Made by a program: the position numbers and the translations under genes. Positions 11,173 to 23,226 of a stretch of DNA of 64,000 nt are shown here, piece by piece. Source of the stretch: Botrytis cinerea B05.10 (lineage: Eukaryota > Ascomycota > Leotiomycetes > Helotiales > Sclerotiniaceae). The stretch lies in NCBI RefSeq assembly GCF_000143535.2, contig NC_037322.1, positions 1,550,001-1,614,000 on the forward strand, in the 5' to 3' direction. The notes below the pieces were generated by a model that was not told where the DNA came from, made no database searches, and was given only the letters and a program-made list of their open reading frames with translations. Position 1 is the stretch's first letter, and the number at the start of each line of letters is the position of its first letter.

Positions 11173-13065
11173 AGAAATTTTGTATGAATTTATCCGTCAT
11201 GGTGTCAAGCTCGATTTCTAGCTCTAAAGATATCGAATATTTAATATCTCTGCATGAAAAGTGACACAATCTTTGCTCGGATCAAAATAATAATATATAA
11301 CAATTGGTAAGTTGAGAGGAAGAATGAGAGTTTTCAACTATAAATCTCGCCAAAAGTAAAATTAGATATTCATGGTATTGTACCAACCATCGCCCTGTGT
11401 CATGCGACGATCCTTCCTATGAGGATCTCACGCATGGCGGTGGTGGTGGTGATGATACAATGGCCCGCTCATATTGCCGCCCCTTTTTGAGTTGCCAAGA
11501 CTGGGAGCTGTTGATGTAGATCCAATAACTGATTATATATTGAAGTCAAGAATTTGTCACGAAATCTTTCCACCATTTGATTTCTCGCACTTGTCTTGTT
11601 ATCATACAGACTTTTCTACATCATCACCCCCATCGAAGCTCCTATTGATCACCTCAAAGAACATCAAAGACAAGTTTCTGAACCCCAAGCATGCATATAT
11701 CGCGAACCCCAATAGCGGGGTGGGAAAAAGTACAAAAGAAGAACAAAGAAAATAAGTCCCCAAGAAGCAATCCGACCGAAGTTTAGTTTAAACTACCACT
11801 GTTTTGTTTCTCTCCATCGCTCAATACAACCTGCGAGGTATCTATCTCAAGAACTCAAGGAGCTGGAGATAAGCTAAGCCAGGGCTATGCAGACAGTAGC
11901 AGTCCAGAAAACTCAAGCTAACACGAAGGAAATCACGGGGTAGATTAATAAATGTGATTGAAGTTTAGTTTCAACAGTGTGAGAACATAACATTGTGAAC
12001 CAAATTTCAAAGAGGGGGGTATGTATGTGATATATGAAAAATATCACTAACCAATAAAAACAAAATTCCTTAAACTTTCTACTTCCCTCCTTCCTCCAAT
12101 ACTTAAAGAATATGAAAGATCTACCAGTAATCTCGATTCTACAATCTGCATGATCATGATCAGCAAACATCAACACTTCCCTTAAGTCATAGCCAATATA
12201 CCCTTCAACTCTCCACTTGGATATAGACGGTACTACATGACTCCTTGATACTTCCAAATCCTCATGTTATCTCACCCCCCCCCCCCCCCCCCCCCCTTAT
12301 TCTCGGTAACCCCACCCCGAGCCAAATTGACTGCAGACCGACTGCTTTGCACATACCAGTAGAGAGTAGCTCGGAAGATATCAAGCTAACTACGATGTTT
12401 TTTTTTTTTTTTGCATACATGCACACCTGCAACAGGATAATTGAAAGGTTGAAGGCGCAAGCAATTGAAATGAGTGCACAAGATATGACACTAGCATCTT
12501 GGCCGACAGTAACAAGCAATTGCGAAAAGAGTTGTAGTGGCAGTCCTAGGTAGATGTTGATATATCCCCAACGTTAGAGGTAGCGTGATGGTACTGCACA
12601 CGTCATTATCTTCAAGTAACATCCAATTACTTCATCACCAGTTATCAATCACCAATTAGTCAGAGTTCACAAGAAGCATTGCCCAGAAATCATATAAAAT
12701 TCAAACCCGAACACCGTATAATTATGTACTTCCTTTTCCCTGAAGTCCCTAAAGATATCCCTAAGAATAACTGCAAGCGTTTCTATACGCTGCCAAAGAA
12801 TGTGGTATCTGTCGCTGTCATATCGTAATCCAATCGTAACCAAAAGCCGCATCCAAAATTAATAAAACGTTTCAACCGAGAAGGGGTATGTATCCAATGT
12901 CCTCCAATCCAATCCACCCATCATCCATCATTCGTCATCCATCCTAAACAAGAAAAAGTAAACCCCAATCATAACATCATAATTTCCCATCGAAAGTAAG
13001 TAATACCCAATATTCAACTCCGAATCCATCCATACAATCCCATGTGATGTCACTCCAATCCAACA
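11173..13065. other. Intergenic region, homopolymer runs
   Basis: About 1.9 kb between the 5' end of the membrane glycoprotein gene and the stop of the phosphatase gene. It contains a run of 22 C (12275-12296), a run of 15 T (12398-12412) and no convincing coding frame. Confidence 0.6.
12275..12296. repeat. Poly-C tract, 22 bases
   Basis: Uninterrupted run of 22 cytosines. Such length is unusual and the exact count is prone to sequencing error. Confidence 0.9.
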
Positions 13066-15206
13066 TCATCTACCAGCACTGTAGGGTCTGTTCATCTCTG
13101 CGATTTCTCTTGCAATATCAGGCCACTCCAATTCCCTGCCTTTACACTTTCCCCCAAACTTGCCTCCTGACATTTTAAGTTTCTCTTCCCATTTCAAAAG
13201 TTCATAACTAAATCTCAAATGTGGCTGGATGATAACATTTAATCTTCTGGCTCTGACAAAACAATACGCGCGCGGAAATGAAAGATGCATTGTACGCATG
13301 ACCTCGGCTATGCAGATAGTTGCGCTCCGAGATACACCCACACGGCAATGAACCAAGGTTGCTGTCTTATTTAGTTTGCCTCTTTCTGTTTAGTTGGTTA
13401 GTAAGTGATCTCTCGGGGTACGCGGGGGGAAACCATACCAATAAAATCCAAACATCGTCCGAACTCATCGGTCAAAGGGTCTACACCATTGTCTTGCACC
13501 CGTTGAATAACCATCACATTGTCTTTTCCCCATTTGTTCATTTCGCCATCCTTCCACGTTGCAGTTTCACCCACACTCAAAATTTGTTTGATGCCAAGAC
13601 GTCTTAGAAGATCCGGATTATTAGCGTGTCCAAGATTCCCGAGGTACATATAGTCAGTAACCCGAGAAGGGAGACTTCCATCCATACACTTTATCCACTC
13701 CGGTTCCTCTTTGGCAAGATCGGTAATATCCAACAAACTTGAATTTCGATGAACAGGCGATTCAGAAAGGAGGCGAGGTGCGATGGTTGTAAGAAGACTG
13801 ACATCTTGCGGGTATGCAAAGAAGTTGCGCTTCTTTGAAATGTGCAAATCAAGCCAGGCTTTAGGGATAGAGAGACCGGTTGCATAAGTGAAATATGCAA
13901 GACCGAGGAGAGTAGATTCGGTGTAGCCATCAGTACAATGAATCAGTATCTTTTTTCCCTTTACCTTAGTGGTCAAATCAATATCACCATCTTCATCCTC
14001 CGGCAAAATACCGTGGGAGAGATTGTATATCCATTTACAAGTTTCGAGAATTCCATCTGCTTGTTCGTGCTCCCACGACGGTGGTTGAATCATTCCGGAG
14101 GATGGAAATCCTAATTGTCGTTTGTTTGATCTACCTTCTGCAATTTCTTGTAATTCTCGAGGATTGATATGACCCATATCATTGCATTCGATGAGAATAT
14201 CAAATTCTCCTCCCGAAGATGCTTGGCGAGTTTCCGAGTATCCATCTGGGGTTGGACCCAACCACACATTATGATCGATTTCCGAAGCTTTTGTCATGGC
14301 ACACATCTCCACTCTTTCCTGGTGAAAGAAATCCATGACTTCCCCAGTCCATCTGGCCCGAGAATCCACCGACACGATTTGCGGGTACTCTTCCTCGAAC
14401 TCACTGAACGCGCTAGTGCATATAAACGTATTGTATTGAGATATTTCATGACCTTGATTAAAATGAGTCTCGCGAACAACTTGTTGTGCAGCAGCAATTT
14501 CCTTCGCCAGCCTCTCAACATTACGAGAATCCTCTCCGTAAACAATGACGTCTGATACCATGGCAGATTTCGCGGGTTGTATTTGAAAGTTTCGGACCGA
14601 GAACCCTTCTTTTGGATCGACTTCTTGAAATTCTGTCGTGAGACCAAACTTCAAGAACTCATCAGGAGTAATTGCACCCTTCAGTCTTGAAGAAGTCAAA
14701 TCTCCATCGGCCTTGACAATTGTGATACCTCGAATACATTTTGGTGTTCTTCGTAAGGTTCGCCGCCGTGCTATAAAGAAAGCTTGTTGGATGTGATTGG
14801 AGGGATGCAGACCATGGAACCATGGAAAGACTTGAGAGGGGTCAGGTAGGGGTTGGCCTGCTAAATGTTCCAAAGCAGCAGCTACGCCCGCTGCGTCGAT
14901 CTCATATATTATGGAAGAGTCAATGTATCGTGAATTATAATTGACGGGCGGATACAGGATTGATCGCTGGGGGGACAAAGAAAGTTCTTTGGCTGGTGGG
15001 GAGTTGGGAGGGGTATCTGGTTTCTCGGATGGAGTGGGACCTGGAGGGCATACTGGTAGATGTTTATTTGGAATGGGAATTGGGAAAGCCGACGACGAAT
15101 TGATGGAATCCAGGCTTAGCGTGGGAGTTAAAGGGTGCGAGTGGGGTGGTGAAGAAGATCTCGTGTGTCCTGCGGGAATGGGCCTGGGTAGAGCAATTGT
15201 AGCCAT
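13066..15206 (-). CDS. PPS1: Dual-specificity protein phosphatase, PPS1 type
   Basis: Exons 15206-13439 and 13385-13066 joined across a 53-bp intron (donor GTATGG, branch CTAAC, acceptor AACAG) give 695 residues. The acceptor at 13386 restores the residues ERGKLNKTATLVHC between the helix CLDFI and the active site, which a later acceptor would delete. The catalytic loop is HCRVGVSRSAT, with Cys603 and Arg609 of the CX5R motif. A second, upstream phosphatase-like loop, HCTDGYTES near residue 423, keeps the Cys but has Glu where Arg is required, so that domain is probably not catalytic. This tandem layout is that of yeast Pps1, which acts on phosphotyrosine and phosphoserine/threonine and is linked to the cell cycle. 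The frame stays open 69 codons above 15206; I chose 15206 because the upstream part is low quality and runs toward the hexanucleotide repeat. The N-terminal 120 residues are Pro/Ser-rich. Confidence 0.88.
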
Positions 15207-18200
15207 GATTGAATTGAAGCAATCTTGCAACCTTGGAATGGCCAAATATTGTTTATGGTCGAGATGCAACATGTAAGAAGATGGACGTTTGAAGAATGTG
15301 TACGGAACCAACACAATGATCCTTTGGCAAAAATGTGTTGTCGGAGGGAGGAATGCTGGTGTTTTGTGGAAAGTCGTGTGATGGTTGCAATGCCAATGTC
15401 CGAGCCAAATCAATCAATTGGGAGACAGACAAGGCCGGGGTGTGGTTGTTGCAGTGAATGTGAGTGTGAGTGTGAGTGTGAGTGTGAGTGTGAGTGTGAG
15501 TGTGAGTGTGAGTGTGAGTGTGAGTGTGAGTGTGAGTGTGAGTGTGAGTGTGAGTGTGAGTGTGAGTGTGAGTGTGAGTGTGAGTGTGAGTGTGAGTGTG
15601 AGGAATTCGAGTCGAGCATCTGTGATTTTATATGTGTAAGTAAATGAATGGGCGAAGGGATGAATGCAATGCACACAAAGTTTAATCCGTTGATCGATCG
15701 CGATACCACTGACTGTCTTCTCTCTGGCTCTTCCTTTCAAGCATCAAATGAACAAGTAAAACCGATGCCACATACCCAGATCGCCAATCCCTTGGTGGTT
15801 CTGATCCCAGAGTAAGATAAATACGAGACAACTTTCCCTTTCCGATTGCGAAGTCGAACGCGAAGCACTCTCTTGCTGGGCGGGCGGAGGGACCTAGTCG
15901 GTGGTGGGAGAGTAGAGTTTAGCCTTATCGCGGACCCCAAGTTTCCAAAGCGGATAGATAAGCACCGCAGCGTCGATAGTCTGGGGACGAATAGCGAGAG
16001 CAATAACAACAGTGCCACTTTTGTGGACGAAACGCGCTCTCTCAGACAAATACTGTCCAGCACGAAACTCAATGTGGGATGGTCGGCGTGGGAGTGGGTG
16101 CAACGGGATTGGATTGATTCGGAGTGATTACCGATGTTTGATTAGAGTGAAGTCGCAATTGACGGAAAATATTGGCAATGGGAATGTGGAGGAGAGGGTG
16201 AAGAAAGAAACAAAAGGGAGAGGGAAGGGAAGGGGAAAGAGAGAGAGAGAGAGAGAGAAAGAGAAAGAGAGAGGCCAGAGAAAAAAGAGGTGTGTGGGAT
16301 GGGAAATGGTAATTGGATCTTTCTGCTGGGAAACTCTAATTGGCAGCTCATGAATCAACCAGCACAAACGCCTTTGATCAGATCAGATCGCATCACATCA
16401 GATCAGAGAAAGCAGAGAAGAGAAGGAAAGGAAAGGGTCAAAGGAGAAACAATGGGAATTGTCTTGATCTCTTTCTTCTCTTCTGTTCTCTTCTCTTCAT
16501 CCACCAGTCATCTCCATGTCTCTATGATAACACTCCGTACTTGCATACTCACATCCAAACCTGCATTGTCTAGATTCAAATAGCTCGCAGTGTCCACCAG
16601 GACCAACCCTTTTTCTTCCCTTCAGTCTTCATATCCTCTTGGCCGTCTTCATTCACTTGATACCTACTTCATACCCTCACCTCGCACTCTATCTCTTCTC
16701 TTTCCATCATCCCTCTCTCTCTCCATCTCCATCTCCCACATCCGATCCATTCCATTCCAATCCGTTCCAATCTCGACCTTGCAGCTTGGAGCTTGGATAA
16801 ACGGTCTCTTGCATTCCCAATAAGCCATCTCCTCCATAGAGTCACGTCTGATATCAAATTCCCCAATTATATTGTGTGGTGGCGTCTTTTCGCGTCTCAA
16901 AAATCTGCAGCTAAGTGCTGATCAGCCAATATATTTGAAGTGCAGACCTCCATCATGATGAAACTAGGAAAGTCCAGAGGACTAGCAGAAGCAAGCAAAA
17001 CTAAGGTTGGGCGGGGATGAAGGAACGGTTGGTGCAATGAACGGGAAAAAGTGGACATGGAGTCCATTAATGGTATGGATCGATTGGATGTGACAACTTA
17101 CAACCTTGAAGCCTTCTTTGCTGCGTGCATTCACATACCTCACATATCACACAAAACGCACACACCATTCACACCATTCGCACCATTTACGCATCAACAA
17201 CACCATCAACAACACCGTCAACAACAGCACAGTTCAATACTTGACATACCTATGACAAATCTCGATCCTTTATCTGATTTATTATCGTTATTATACGTTC
17301 TCTTGATGGGGGCAAACCCCCACACCCCCGTCCTCGCTGCGCTCGATTTTCTTCGATTCGTCCATTGAATATGATGACCTGCAGCGATGTGAGGAGTAAC
17401 CACATAGTATTAGTGTTCTTTTATTAGAGCGAAACGAAGAAGTCCGTTTCTGTTTGCGTATGGGTGTACCTAGGAGCCTAGTATCTAAAACTCACGTACA
17501 GCTTCATCATGAGATTCGCTTCAACGAAAGAAGACCGGCCGAGGACTCTGTAATCATCATTGCTTCTCCACTTGCAATCGACGATAGGAGATGATCAGAA
17601 TCTTTATTGGCCGTCGCCATCGATCACTGATCAATCATCGCACACTTGTAGGTAAGGTCTCACACACCTCACACACCACACCTCACACTTCCGAGACCCC
17701 TCCCCTCCCCTCCCCCTCCCCCTCTATGGCATCGGTCTTGCCGTATTGAGCCCTACCTAACAAGTTCAAAGTGTGGGCACTGGGGGAGACCTTGGCTCCT
17801 CGAATGAGAACGAGCGAACGGTCACTGGTCAGTGGACACTGAATACTCCACTATTGATACTGAACTAGCTCGCTCGCTCGCTCAAGACGAATTCAAATTT
17901 ATCTGTGCTTTGGCTGCATAACAACTCCATCGGCTCCACAGCTTCCACGCCCACCTACTGTCTTTTGAAGATATTGACACATGTCAGAAAAGATCATGAA
18001 TGCTCGAAAAATGTTGAAGGTTTTACCTACCTGCCTACCTACTGATAGTAGCAGTTGCCTGCTCCAGAACCACACGTGGCGACAAACATTTTGATATACC
18101 TACCTAGTATCACCCAAATTAATCCAATCCTTCTTTTCATCTCCTCTAACACTTTCCTCTACTTTGTTTACAGCATTTCAAATTTGTCCAGATACTATCA

Positions 18201-18999
18201 TACTAGTGTATGCAGTGCATGCACCTTAGGTAACCTCAAGTCAAGCTGACCAGGTAACTATGTAGCAATCTCATAACCTAAATAAGATCGAGATCATTCT
18301 TGGTGCATGGAACTATCCCACACCGAGCCTAGACTCTAAATTTCAACTACTCTCAACTTCATCGGCCTCTATCAATCTCACGCAACGCTAGTCTATTGCG
18401 TGTCCTTCTCTAAATTGGTATGTATTTCGGTTCTCTGTGACGGAAACCCCTCCGAGATGATGAATACAAACAATCCATCTCAAGAATATTGGAGGATCCC
18501 CTTGCAGTTACCTCTGCACGTGATTCCTTGGTGACTGGATCAATTTGAACCAAAAGGCAGTTGCAAACTGCTTAGGGTATAGGATAATAGCTTACTCTTT
18601 ACTATCAATCAAAGTCTGTCCCGCCTTGAGCTTTTGGTTACAGGCCAACAATGATGATACCATACTAAGCTTCACTTCCCATCTTCAAAATATGTTATCA
18701 TTTCGAAAAATCGAAATTAAATCATCCCCAACGACTTTTCAAATTGCTTGTATTCTATGCGTGGATTCGTGTAGTGGCTCGTCCCAACCCAAGATAAACA
18801 GCTAACTTGAGACGGAATTTATTTATGTGTTGGAGTCACATTTCTTTGTTAGCAATCAAAAAGAGTGTATCATTCTTTGTCTTTCGGTTGTTGTGCAATG
18901 CAGTGCAGACATGAAGAACAAATAATCTTTTGCCTCCTGTTATTTGTATTTATGGGTGTTGGTCAATTTCAGCGATCACACATCGCAGCAGCACAAAAG
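15207..18999. other. Long divergent intergenic region rich in simple sequence
   Basis: About 3.8 kb between the start codons of the phosphatase (-) and the HExxH gene (+). It holds the hexanucleotide array (15459-15602), an AG-rich stretch (about 16236-16270), C/T-rich blocks (17697-17725), GCTC repeats (about 17866-17882) and ACCT repeats (about 18020-18050). One CACGTG lies at 18517-18522. All open frames here are short and biased in composition. Nothing coding is supported. Confidence 0.6.
15459..15602. repeat. Hexanucleotide array (TGTGAG)24
   Basis: Exactly 24 uninterrupted copies of TGTGAG over 144 bp, about 250 bp upstream of the phosphatase start codon, thus in its promoter or 5' leader. 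None of the six frames has a stop inside it, which creates false open frames of Glu-Cys, Ser-Val, His-Ser and Thr-Leu dipeptides. Confidence 0.97.
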
Positions 19000-21900
19000 A
19001 TGGAGCCATTGCCACCAAAAGGATCTCACATAAGGTTTGCAGGGCCTACACCCTTTGCTAGAAAGTATGGAAATCCCAAAGGAGGCATTCATTCTGTCCT
19101 GAAAAGCTACCTGCCCCAGTTGAAAAGCGGCCTCACACCAGTAACTCCAGCACAATTCTTAAAACCCCAAGATCAACTGGATCTTGAAAGAGTTCTTGAA
19201 TTGTATCAGAGAATGAGGTTCTCTGGTAGGCTTTTCTCAATGAAATGTTACTTGATGATTAACGCTGTCCAAAGGTTTTACCGCAGCGGAGTTGAAATCA
19301 GTCCTAGCTTTGCCAGATTATCAAGAAAATATGAGTCGAACGATAGACTATGGAAATGATCTTGGAAATGTCCCGATTCATCCATTGTTGGAGAGGAGCA
19401 ACTGGCTACATGAGCTACCACGAAATCTGGCTAGATATCCACTCGGAGATGGTAATGAATATTGGGAGGCAAGTAATTTGCCATATCGAGATGTTTAATC
19501 AAGACTTACTAAATAAATCAGGCCAAGAATGATGCGTGAGTATATTCTATCTTTGAAATCACCCTCTCAATATCCACGGTCTTTTATGAAAAGCTACTAT
19601 GTTACTAAAACACCGAGATCCAGTGTGTGGAATGCGATGATGCCGGCCATAAAAATTGTATCAAGCGTCATCGCTAACATACATACGTGGGACTGGTATG
19701 CTTCCTGAGTCGTTGGAATTCCTTTTGATTTCGCTAACGGCAAAGGTTCAATGCGTTACTGAGGGGTCCACATGTAGAGGTTCCAGAAACGGAGCTTCCA
19801 CCCGACTTTGGCCTTCATGTAATGCGTTTCAATTCCATGGAGAACAGAAAAGACGCGGAACTTGCATCTTACGTTATAGATCTTTTTGGGAAGATGTCAA
19901 AGCAGACTTATTATGCATTTGCAGGAGCCAAAGTATGTATTCAGCTAAGCTAACTCTACTTTTTTATTTCAAATCTCGAGTTTTTAGTTTCGTTCTGCAT
20001 ATTTCTCATTACGAGCACAGTTTTGACTCCTGATTTCCCTCCAAAAAGTACCTCCTCATGGGACAATTGCTGAATATTGCATCTCTTGTAAGAGCTCTTA
20101 CGAAGGAATGGCTCAAATGGATCAATTTCAAGCCGGCTTGACGGTGTGGTCCCCACGTCGAGGTACATCAAGCAGTCCGCCCGAACCTCGAGCTTCACTT
20201 ATTACCATCGCCTATGAATTGGTCGAGCCGTTGCTGAACCCTCTTCTTTTGCCAGAGGATAGAGCCTTGGACAATTTTCGCTTGGCAGAAGATATTCTTC
20301 ACGAGACTGCGGTAAGTTGCATTCGGATTCTGTGTTGGTCCATTATTGATCAGAGCAGCATGCTATAGGGCATCAAATGGTCAGAATGAACAAAGAACTT
20401 GATTGGACTTGGTGTGAACCTTACTTTGAAAACGAGCCTATACCAGAATTGCAAGTCAAGCAGCAATAATTTTTGCCAGAGAAGCTAACCATAATACAGG
20501 GGATTCTCAGCAACAAACCATGTATGTCCATGAGTCTGAATCCTTGTCAGGATCTTCATATTATTCCTTGTTAATATTTTTTCTAAGGTATTTGGTGGCA
20601 TCTCACTTTCTGTTATTAATCCTGTAGACATTGAGGGATACTCCTCTGGAGGTATAATACTGTGAGCAACTCTTATCTCCTCATATTATCCCGCATCGCC
20701 TCAATCTGATATCAATATCAGCTACAATTGGCCTACGTACAAGCATGAGTTTCACACGGAAACTGTGCCTGTACTTGCTCCGGAAAAGCAAAAGGATTGG
20801 GAAAATATAAAGTATTGGCCGATTCCTGTCTCCTTTTTCATGGGCCTCCAGTGTGAGGAATTTTGGGACATTTACGTGAGAAAGTAAGTTTCATCGTCTA
20901 AGATCTGCTCAAGGATCGTCTGGGAATATAGCCATCAATCTAACTTAGCATCACACAGGTTTGGCTCGAAGGCGAGTCAAGCGGGACCTAAGGTAATAGG
21001 TGTTTGCCAACCAAAACGTGGGACTACGACTATTCTCAGACATACTACGGGTACTCCAGGGCCTGAGAAAAAGGCTCCGGGATTTTTTTCTAGAAGAAAA
21101 ACTAAAGTCGCACATTCGTTTGAGGCCGAAAAACAAAGATTGACTTCAATAATCACGCAAGCATCAAAAAATGTCCAGCCAAAGGTCTTGCCACCAAGAC
21201 TTCCTACTGGGGAAAGTGGTTTTCAGCCAATCATCGGTCGTACCGATAGAGCCGGCGCTGTCGAGGTGGATTGTCCCAGGTACGATGAGATCAGAATGTA
21301 TCTAGAAAAAAACAAGTTCGCACTTGCTATACACACATTTAAGTATCAATTGCCTGCGCATTTGGTCAGAAGCTATATTCTTCGTCATGGTGGAATCGAA
21401 CTTACGAATGGGGAATGGAAAGCATTCCTACTTGTGGCGAATATGAGAGATGAACTCTTCTAGTAAGATATCCGATCAGTTCCAGTCGACTTTTGATACG
21501 GTTGCTAATTCAAATTAGCTATTCTCATGCCGCATATGGCGTCTTACAAGTCAACCATAAAGGCTGGATGAAGCCCACACCACCACAGCAAACACAAATA
21601 GAAACACCCCCACAGCCCGACCAACAACTCGCAGAAATATTTGATTTCGTCTGTCGACGAAATCTCTTACAAGTAGATCCACACGAAGAGACCAGAGATA
21701 TGGACACTTATCTTTTGAAGCACTACACGAATTTGATATGGAAAACTGAAAAAGACAAAAAAACAAATCCAAAACTACTAGAGTATCCTGACATGCCAGA
21801 CGGTTTTACCGAGGACGAAGCGGGCGAGGAAATTTTCTTGGCGTGTATTTGGCATTCGCCATACTTTGTAGATGCACCTTATCGTCAGGGACTTGCTAGA

Positions 21901-22044
21901 AGAGCAGATATTGAAGCTCCTGGGAATGGTCCTTACATAGCTCCGGCGCTGAAGAACATTCATCAAAGTCTGACGCGGGGAGATCCGATGAGATTAGGTA
22001 TCAAAGATATACTTGGGGACGATTCGGATGAGACGTCTGCATGA
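19000..22044 (+). CDS. Putative HExxH zinc-metallopeptidase-like protein, 12 exons
   Basis: Predicted exons: 19000-19225, 19275-19468, 19522-19535, 19624-19695, 19746-19932, about 20093-20311, 20359-20450, 20500-20521, 20588-20661, 20722-20883, 20959-21462, 21519-22044; about 763 residues. All joints keep frame. Splicing exon 6 to 7 creates LHETAHAIGHQM, an HExxH zinc-binding motif near residues 301-305, followed by EPYFENEPIPELGFS, whose glutamates could give the third zinc ligand. That pattern suggests a gluzincin-like fold, but I cannot name the family. Two introns appear to be GC-AG (GCAAGT donors at 19469 and 20451), and exons of 14 and 22 bp occur. The start of exon 6 is uncertain: the nearer acceptor at 20048 puts the next exon out of frame. 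The last 200 residues are hydrophilic with a Pro/Gln-rich stretch. An upstream in-frame hydrophobic segment (18900-18960) is probably leader. No signal peptide follows from the chosen start. Confidence 0.62.
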
Positions 22045-23226
22045 TGAAGATTAAGGATTCTTCTTCTTGGGACTGAAATGAGAGATGGTGGTAGGGGTGG
22101 CAAATATAGTTTTATACATCGTGTAGAGGATCGGGTTTGCATGGTGGTAGTTTATCTCCTTGCTCTGTGGCGGAGTTGGTTCTCTAGCTAGTGGTATAAC
22201 ATCAGTCAGTCTATGGGAGAACAATCTGAATAGTTGAAATAAGGAGAGACATTTGAAATAGCGCTTGTACAGTGTGGAAAAAGAAAGCAGGCAAGAGAAA
22301 CTTTTCTATCAAAGCGCAAGACGTAGAAGATACGTATCTTTGTTTGTTTATATTCATACATTGTAAAAGTCCTCAAAAGATACACCACCATTTCTCTTTC
22401 GAGTTGCATAGTTCGTACGTAATACTCGGATGGATATATATGACATGCAGTTGCAGCAAATGTAACACGGTGAATATAAACAGAATGTTTAAAATTAACA
22501 TGCCAGAATACTCCCCGTAAAAGAAAACTCTTCAAGGTTCATCTACCTATTCTACTGCAACATGGGTATGTGTCTACAGCTAGGCACAGGCGCTTCTAAT
22601 CAACACACTCGCGCTCGAAGCTCTTTTTGGGGGAGGGGGGGTAGAGGAAAGTTAAGGTGGTGTGGTGTGGTGTGGTTGTGAGCGTGAGCGTGAATAGATG
22701 GATGGATGGATGGATGGATGGAGAGTGGATTGATTAATCGATATGTTGGATTTAGGTTTGGATTTGGATTTGGATTTGGATTTGGGTGGGAGGTAATGGA
22801 TGGGTGAATTACAATTACCTGATGTATGAGGTGTGCATATTTGTGTGTGTGGTAGGGATATGTATATGGATATGGATATGAATATATAGTTAGATAGAAA
22901 GTGACTTGGAGAAGAAATATCACTTGTTTTTAAATTTGAAATGGAAGAATCCCGTATTTGAATTATTATATCCCCTATGATTTTGTTCTTGAAGGGTTTC
23001 GATCTTTGAGCAGGCAGGTAGGTAGTAAGGATATGTTTGGTGGATCAAGTGGGTAGGTATGCAGGTATGAGTATGGTATGAAAAGATGATATCACGATAT
23101 TCCAAATGCATTCGCGCAGGTTTTGTAAGTTATGGTCTTTTTCGTTATTCTCAGATCTCGCTAACCCAAGAGATGAGATCATGAGTTTACAAACATATTA
23201 CTCGCTTGAATATTCCATCTAGAGGA
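22045..23226. other. Convergent 3' region with tandem repeats
   Basis: Between the stop codons of the HExxH gene and DOM34. It contains GGAT repeats (about 22696-22722), GGATTT repeats (about 22748-22785) and GGATAT repeats (about 22855-22885). No coding frame is convincing. Confidence 0.6.

Noticed and set aside
15225..15740. Open frames with long Glu-Cys, Ser-Val, His-Ser or Thr-Leu repeats
   Set aside because: They arise only because the TGTGAG array has no stop in any frame.
16128..16367. Ser/Leu/Phe-rich minus-strand frames
   Set aside because: They are translations of the GA-rich simple sequence near 16236-16270.
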